The position numbers were made by a program, and so were the translations under genes. Below are positions 61,158 through 64,000 of a stretch of DNA of 64,000 nt, in pieces. The notes under the pieces are model-generated. The model did not search any database, was not told the origin of the DNA, and was given only the letters and a program-made list of their open reading frames with translations. The DNA is from Erythrocercus mccallii (Eukaryota; Chordata; Aves; Passeriformes; Dicruridae), in assembly GCA_013397435.1 (NCBI GenBank), contig VZRG01002066.1:25130-89129 (forward strand), in the 5' to 3' direction. The stretch's first letter is position 1. Every line of letters starts with the position of its first letter.

Positions 61158-64000
61158 GTGAGTTAATCTGTGTTTCTACTTGCTAGGAAGAGAAATAAAC
61201 ATCTCAGGGTATTGCAGTGTTCTTCTGGGGACTGAAGAGCTGAGGAGGTGGTTGTGTTTTAGTGGTTCACTTAAATCAGCTCCTCGGCAGCAAAGTGAGA
61301 TCTGTGGAAGAAAAGGAATTTACCCAAGCCTGCTGAATTCTGCTCACAGAAGTGACACAGGGATGAACCTGCTCTCAGTCCCTTATGGTGGTGAATCTCT
61401 CAGGTTCCTTAGCAGAATGAGGGTGTCTGATGCCTCAGAGTAGCAGTGACCAGTGGAGTATGTAATTGTAGCTGCCTCGTCACTGGTCATCTTTAGGCTT
61501 GCTCTTGTTTTCCTGAACATTAAGAATTGCAGCTTCCATCATCTGTGGTGAAATTCATCATCATTTGGTGGCATGAGCAAAATAAAAGACAATTGAATTT
61601 GGGTACAGATGATTAGGATCTTGTAGGAATGAAAGGGATGACCCTGGTGTCAAGGTCACAGCCCTCTCATGTAAGCCATGGTCCCATTCCCTGACCACTG
61701 CGTGTGGTAGAACTGCTTGGTGTGGGATTCCAGTATCCTGGGCTGCCTGGCTGGTAGAGGCTCATGTGGAAGGGATTATATGATGTGATGCCTGTTGGAG
61801 CTTGGACTTGATGACCTGTGTTTCCTTTTAGTCCTGTGATCATGTTAAATGAAGGATCAAATTAACCCAGGATTGAATTAAGTGGGAGGTATTTGATTGG
61901 ATGAAAATGTAATTTTTGGTGATGGAGACATCTGCACATGGAATTCTTCCAGGAGCAACGTGCTGTTTTCATGTGACATGACACAGTGTTTTTAAATACT
62001 GAGGAATAGGTGGCATTACATTTTCAGCAGCAAAGTAGTGAAATAAATATGCTGTAGCCCATTAAATGCCATCTCCAAGCAAGTAGCACAGTGATCAAGG
62101 TTGTCTGCAGCCTTCTTTCTTAGGGTTTTATAAGAACTTGATACAAAGTTGGAAACTGTTTCCCTGTATTAAAAAATGCATGGTCTCTCCTGTTGTCTAG
62201 AGAAGGGGAGGGGCAGAATTGCACTGTGCTATCCCTTGGTGCAGACAGCAATAAGCTCCTTGTCCCTCCAGCCATCTATTTCACAGAGCCTCTGCAGGGA
62301 TTTTTGTGGCCTCTGCCTCTGTCATCACAGAAATTCATCAATAAGCTCAACAGTCATGGACTGGGCAGGGAGGGGGTCTGGCAAATAAAGACATCCCGTA
62401 AGTCTTCTTGAGAAACTAGGCAAAAAATCAGATATCTGATTTACACAGCAGCTGCTGAGAGCCTCTGTCTGTGCTCACAAGGCATTGTCTCATTTCAAGA
62501 TTATCCCAGGGTGATTTGTAGAGCCCAATAATGAGGCTGTGGCTGGCCAGCAGCCGGCTCACACCGGAGGAATCTGTCCCTGGCCTAGGGATTCACTGCC
62601 TGCTTGCATCTCACGTAACAACTGCTGGGGCTCTTGGAAGTGCCTGCAATACCGACTCGGGGAAGGAGCCTGAAATGCCAAAGCCATCCTTTTTCAGTGC
62701 CTGAGGGTTAACCTGCTCATAATCCAGAGGTGGCTCAAACTTGCACATTTTTCTGTAGCTGGGGCAAGGTAAGAGTGCAGGTGGTGGCAGTTGCAGTCGT
62801 GGCCATGGAGTTTCTTCTGCTTGTTATATCCCCTGATTGCTCTCTGGTTTTCAGTTTTGAATCAGGTAACTAAGACTCCTTTCTTTACCAGCTTTGTCAC
62901 TGAAAGCCTTTTCAGACCTTGGGGGATAAAAAAAGGAAATTGTGTCCAATGAAATATATTCTAAAGTGATTAGATAGAGGTGACTGAGCCTTCAGCTAAC
63001 TGGGAAAAATATCAGACATTTTATCCCCATAACTCCACAGCCTCTGTCAAGCTAAAATTGCAGCCTGGAAAAACAGTTTCTCTTGCTGTCTCTCCCTTCC
63101 CCCATTTCCTGTTATAAGCAAACAAATGCTGTATTTTAGGTTACAGCTTAAAAATTGGCAGAGTTACTGTTGGTTTAATTTAATTGTGGAATATTCTCAG
63201 ATCATTGGGAGGACCTTTTGCTAAGTCCTGTTTTACAAGGGTTTATAGATCTTAAGGCTTTATAGCTGACTCCCTTGATTTAATTTTAGAGATGATGCAA
63301 CTTTTGAAAATATGTAGTAAATCCAAAGCGTGGTATTTTTTTTTCCAAGAGCACAGATTGAACAGTTTCTTGTGTTCACTTTTGTGCAGTAAAATGGTTG
63401 TTAAAAATCCCCAGGTATTGACTGTCTGCCAACCATTGGAACTTCAAATGTTTCTTGCAACTAAACTAGCTGGAGATGTGATCTGCATGCAGAATGCTTC
63501 AGAGGGATCACTGACACCCCACGTTTCATCAGGAATGCAGTCAGGGCCGAAAAATGCTTGATAGGAATGTTAGATGTGGAATCCACAGCCTCGATGCTGC
63601 AGCCGCCTCTTTTCCCTTGTGTTTCAGTCTTCCCTTGCAGCAATTCCACTTTGTGCTGCAGTCATGCAGAGAAGCTGGAATGTGACCCCTCCATTCACTG
63701 ACAGCTCAGTCTTTCTTAAAAACAACTGGCTTTTGAAGCTGCTTTGGAGCTGCAGGAGTGCATTCCCACAGCAGAGGGAACAATTAGCAGAACCCTGACA
63801 CGTTTCCCTGCGATGAAGGACAGTTCAATATTTGGCATCTCTTTCCAGCCTATTTGTAGTGTATTGAGAGGAAGGGCTCTTCCTGCCTAGAAATAGCTAA
63901 AGGCTGAAAGGGGTGTTCCAAGGTGGAGTCTGTCTGTGCATTGAAAAGGAATACAGGATCTGTATTTCCCATATGTCTGAGTGCTGGAATATGAAATTAA
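61158..64000 (+). other. TOP1: TOP1 intron 9, incomplete
   Basis: At least 2.84 kb of intron runs to the window end. I looked for the next conserved exon (starting GKVMKLSPKAEE in vertebrates) and did not find it, so it lies beyond 64000. The only candidate repeat is a possible worn CR1 tail at 61788. Confidence 0.9.
61788..61848 (+). mobile_element. Possible degraded CR1 3' tail
   Basis: The text ttggacttgatgacctgtg followed by a pyrimidine-rich stretch and cctgtgatca resembles the end of an old CR1 copy. Similarity is partial and short. A chance resemblance cannot be excluded without a repeat-library alignment. Confidence 0.35.

Noticed and set aside
61158..64000. Search for TOP1 exon 10
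   Set aside because: No frame after 61157 resembles the conserved GKVMKLSPKAEE sequence, so the exon is taken to lie outside the window.
1..64000. tRNA, rRNA, CRISPR arrays, operons or bacterial-type mobile elements
   Set aside because: Nothing of this kind was seen, and the window is clearly intron-rich vertebrate DNA. Divergent small RNAs in introns cannot be excluded without a covariance-model search.

Overview
The window looks like vertebrate, almost certainly avian, nuclear DNA. The only protein-coding gene I can support is the 5' part of TOP1, DNA topoisomerase I (type IB), on the + strand. Nine consecutive coding exons join in frame through GT-AG introns into 244 complete codons plus the first base of codon 245. 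They cover the whole charged N-terminal domain and the start of the core domain. The gene leaves the window in intron 9, so the catalytic tyrosine exon is not present. The bird assignment rests on the chicken-repeat-1 (CR1) LINE pieces, one piece resembling an LTR of songbird endogenous retroviruses, and an N-terminal sequence close to avian TOP1. A passerine is likely but not proven.

Layout: 1-8450 is non-coding upstream DNA with only a small microsatellite. About 8450-10290 is a CpG island holding the promoter, exon 1 (9323-9355) and exon 2 (9853-9877, only 25 nt). Intron 2 is very long (9878-38548). It begins with an assembly gap (10380-10455) flanked by two nearly identical 154-base copies, and later holds an LTR fragment at 18369. 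Exon 3 (38549-38651) and exon 4 (48198-48324) encode the His/Lys/Asp-rich repeats. Exons 5-8 (48863-56658) encode the acidic/basic linker with nuclear-localisation and SUMO-type motifs. Exon 9 (61042-61157) enters the DNA-binding core. A 2.7 kb decayed CR1 lies in intron 6, a CR1 tail in intron 3, and a short 30-base-period minisatellite in intron 8.

The most interesting signal is in the promoter. Five same-strand units each carry a GC/KLF box followed 4-5 bases later by an octamer-like ATGCAAAT/ATGTAAAT motif, between 8810 and 9126. A second unusual signal is a 13-16 base element present three times: in the presumed 5' UTR, inverted in intron 2, and again direct in intron 2. I see no operon, defence cluster or novel protein system. 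The remainder is ordinary intron and intergenic sequence.
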